Part shown: positions 45,122 to 45,698 of the stretch, piece after piece
Numbering within the stretch: the first letter of the stretch is position 1
Layout: every line of letters begins with the position of its first letter
From: an uncultured Lysobacteraceae bacterium
GTDB lineage: Bacteria > Pseudomonadota > Gammaproteobacteria > Xanthomonadales > Xanthomonadaceae
Assembly (NCBI GenBank): GCA_946480825.1
Contig: CAMLLG010000031.1
Location: 1 to 45,698, forward strand
DNA length: 45,698 bases
Direction of reading: 5' to 3'
Notes under the pieces: generated by a model
Told to the model about the DNA's origin: nothing
Seen by the model: only the letters and a program-made list of their open reading frames with translations
Databases searched by the model: none
Program-made: the position numbers and the translations under genes

Positions 45122-45161
45122 CGTGACGGTCGGGCCCATGGAGTTCCGGAGGATGGCTGGC

Positions 45162-45698
45162 TTAGTCATGCATCGTCACCCGTTCCGGGACCGGCTTGGT
45201 CTTGTCGAGCTTCGTCCACACCGGCATGGTGAGGAAGAACAGGAAGTAGTACACGGTCAGGACGCGGCCGATGATGGTCTCGACCGGATCGGTACCGGGG
45301 CCGGCGCCGATCTTGCCCAGCCACACGAAGCTCAGCGCGAACATCAGCAGCATCGCCCACGAGAGCTTGCCGCGATAACGGTAGGACTTGACCTTGGCGC
45401 GATCCAGCCACGGCAGCACGAAGAGGATCGCGATCGCCGCGAACATCACGATCACGCCGCTGAGCTTGTGCGGAACGACGCGAAGCATCGCGTAGTACGG
45501 GGTGTAGTACCACACCGGCTTGATGTGCGCCGGCGTCACCAGACGGTTGGCCTCGGTGAAGTTGTCGTGTTCCAGGAACCAGCCGCCGAAGGCCGGCGCG
45601 AAGAACACGATGAAGGCCGCGACGAGCAGGAAGCAGCCGACGAAGAACGTGTCCTTCACCGTGTAGTACGGGTGGAACGGCACGCCGTCGGCCGGCGC
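45162..45698 (-). CDS. petB: Ubiquinol-cytochrome c reductase, cytochrome b (3' part)
   Basis: This is the C-terminal part of cytochrome b, about 178 residues, running off the window. It shows PFHPYYTVKD, the conserved extracytoplasmic turn before helix E, then EANRLVTPAHIKPVWYYTPYYAMLRVVPHKLSGV and the last membrane helices (FVLPWLDRAKV...FLFFLTMPVW). This half forms part of the quinol-oxidation site. The stop is a few bases past the alternative petC start, consistent with a petABC operon. Confidence 0.95.
   Translation of the reverse strand, partial: APADGVPFHPYYTVKDTFFVGCFLLVAAFIVFFAPAFGGWFLEHDNFTEANRLVTPAHIKPVWYYTPYYAMLRVVPHKLSGVIVMFAAIAILFVLPWLDRAKVKSYRYRGKLSWAMLLMFALSFVWLGKIGAGPGTDPVETIIGRVLTVYYFLFFLTMPVWTKLDKTKPVPERVTMHD

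Overview
The window is high-GC DNA (about two thirds G+C by eye) from a gammaproteobacterium, most likely family Lysobacteraceae/Xanthomonadaceae (Lysobacter or Luteimonas type). The main indicators are three proteins whose C-termini resemble XVIPCD (the domain recognised by the VirD4 coupling protein of the Xanthomonadaceae antibacterial type IV secretion system), an Oar-type TonB-dependent receptor, and a minor-pilin operon arranged as in this group. Genus is an inference; no rRNA is present.

Layout. Positions 1-2530 hold the 3' part of a putative T4SS effector gene and a small low-GC orphan, lying on the 3' side of tRNA-Pro(GGG). From 15.2 kb down to 2.7 kb, on the minus strand, runs the translation cluster thrS-infC-rpmI-rplT-pheS-pheT-ihfA-merR-tRNA-Pro. 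It is interrupted between infC and rpmI by about 4.4 kb carrying an unrecognised exported protein, an ankyrin lipoprotein and two tandem lipase-type XVIPCD effectors. thrS has a good promoter and a leader that looks like a threonine attenuator. Two different inverted-repeat elements flank pheS.

15.3-21.5 kb carries a class IV aminotransferase and a sulfotransferase-like gene, a phosphopantetheinyl transferase, tRNA-Val(GAC), a membrane protein with uvrB, a lone FimT-like pseudopilin and tRNA-Asn(GTT). 21.6-28.0 kb is the tightly overlapping minor-pilin operon fimU/gspH-pilV-pilW-pilX-pilY1-pilE (minus strand), with a LytS/AlgZ-type histidine kinase divergent from it. 29.2-37 kb holds ppnN, a large Oar receptor with a palindrome-rich upstream region, an SDR-marC pair, grxD and sodB. 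37-45.7 kb holds a frameshifted small secreted-protein gene, an anchored hypothetical, purE-purK, a Trm112-like gene with nadC, an FHA protein with a small zinc-type protein, a DUF3301-like protein, sspA-sspB, and the 3' end of the cytochrome bc1 operon (petB-petC).

The most noteworthy items are the effector/candidate-immunity cassette inside the essential thrS-infC-rpmI-rplT-pheST cluster, and the thrS leader with a seven-residue Thr-Thr-Ile peptide, terminator and competing stem. Secondary points are the AUC start of infC, an SDR that appears to lack catalytic Ser and Lys, and repeat elements that form gene ends.
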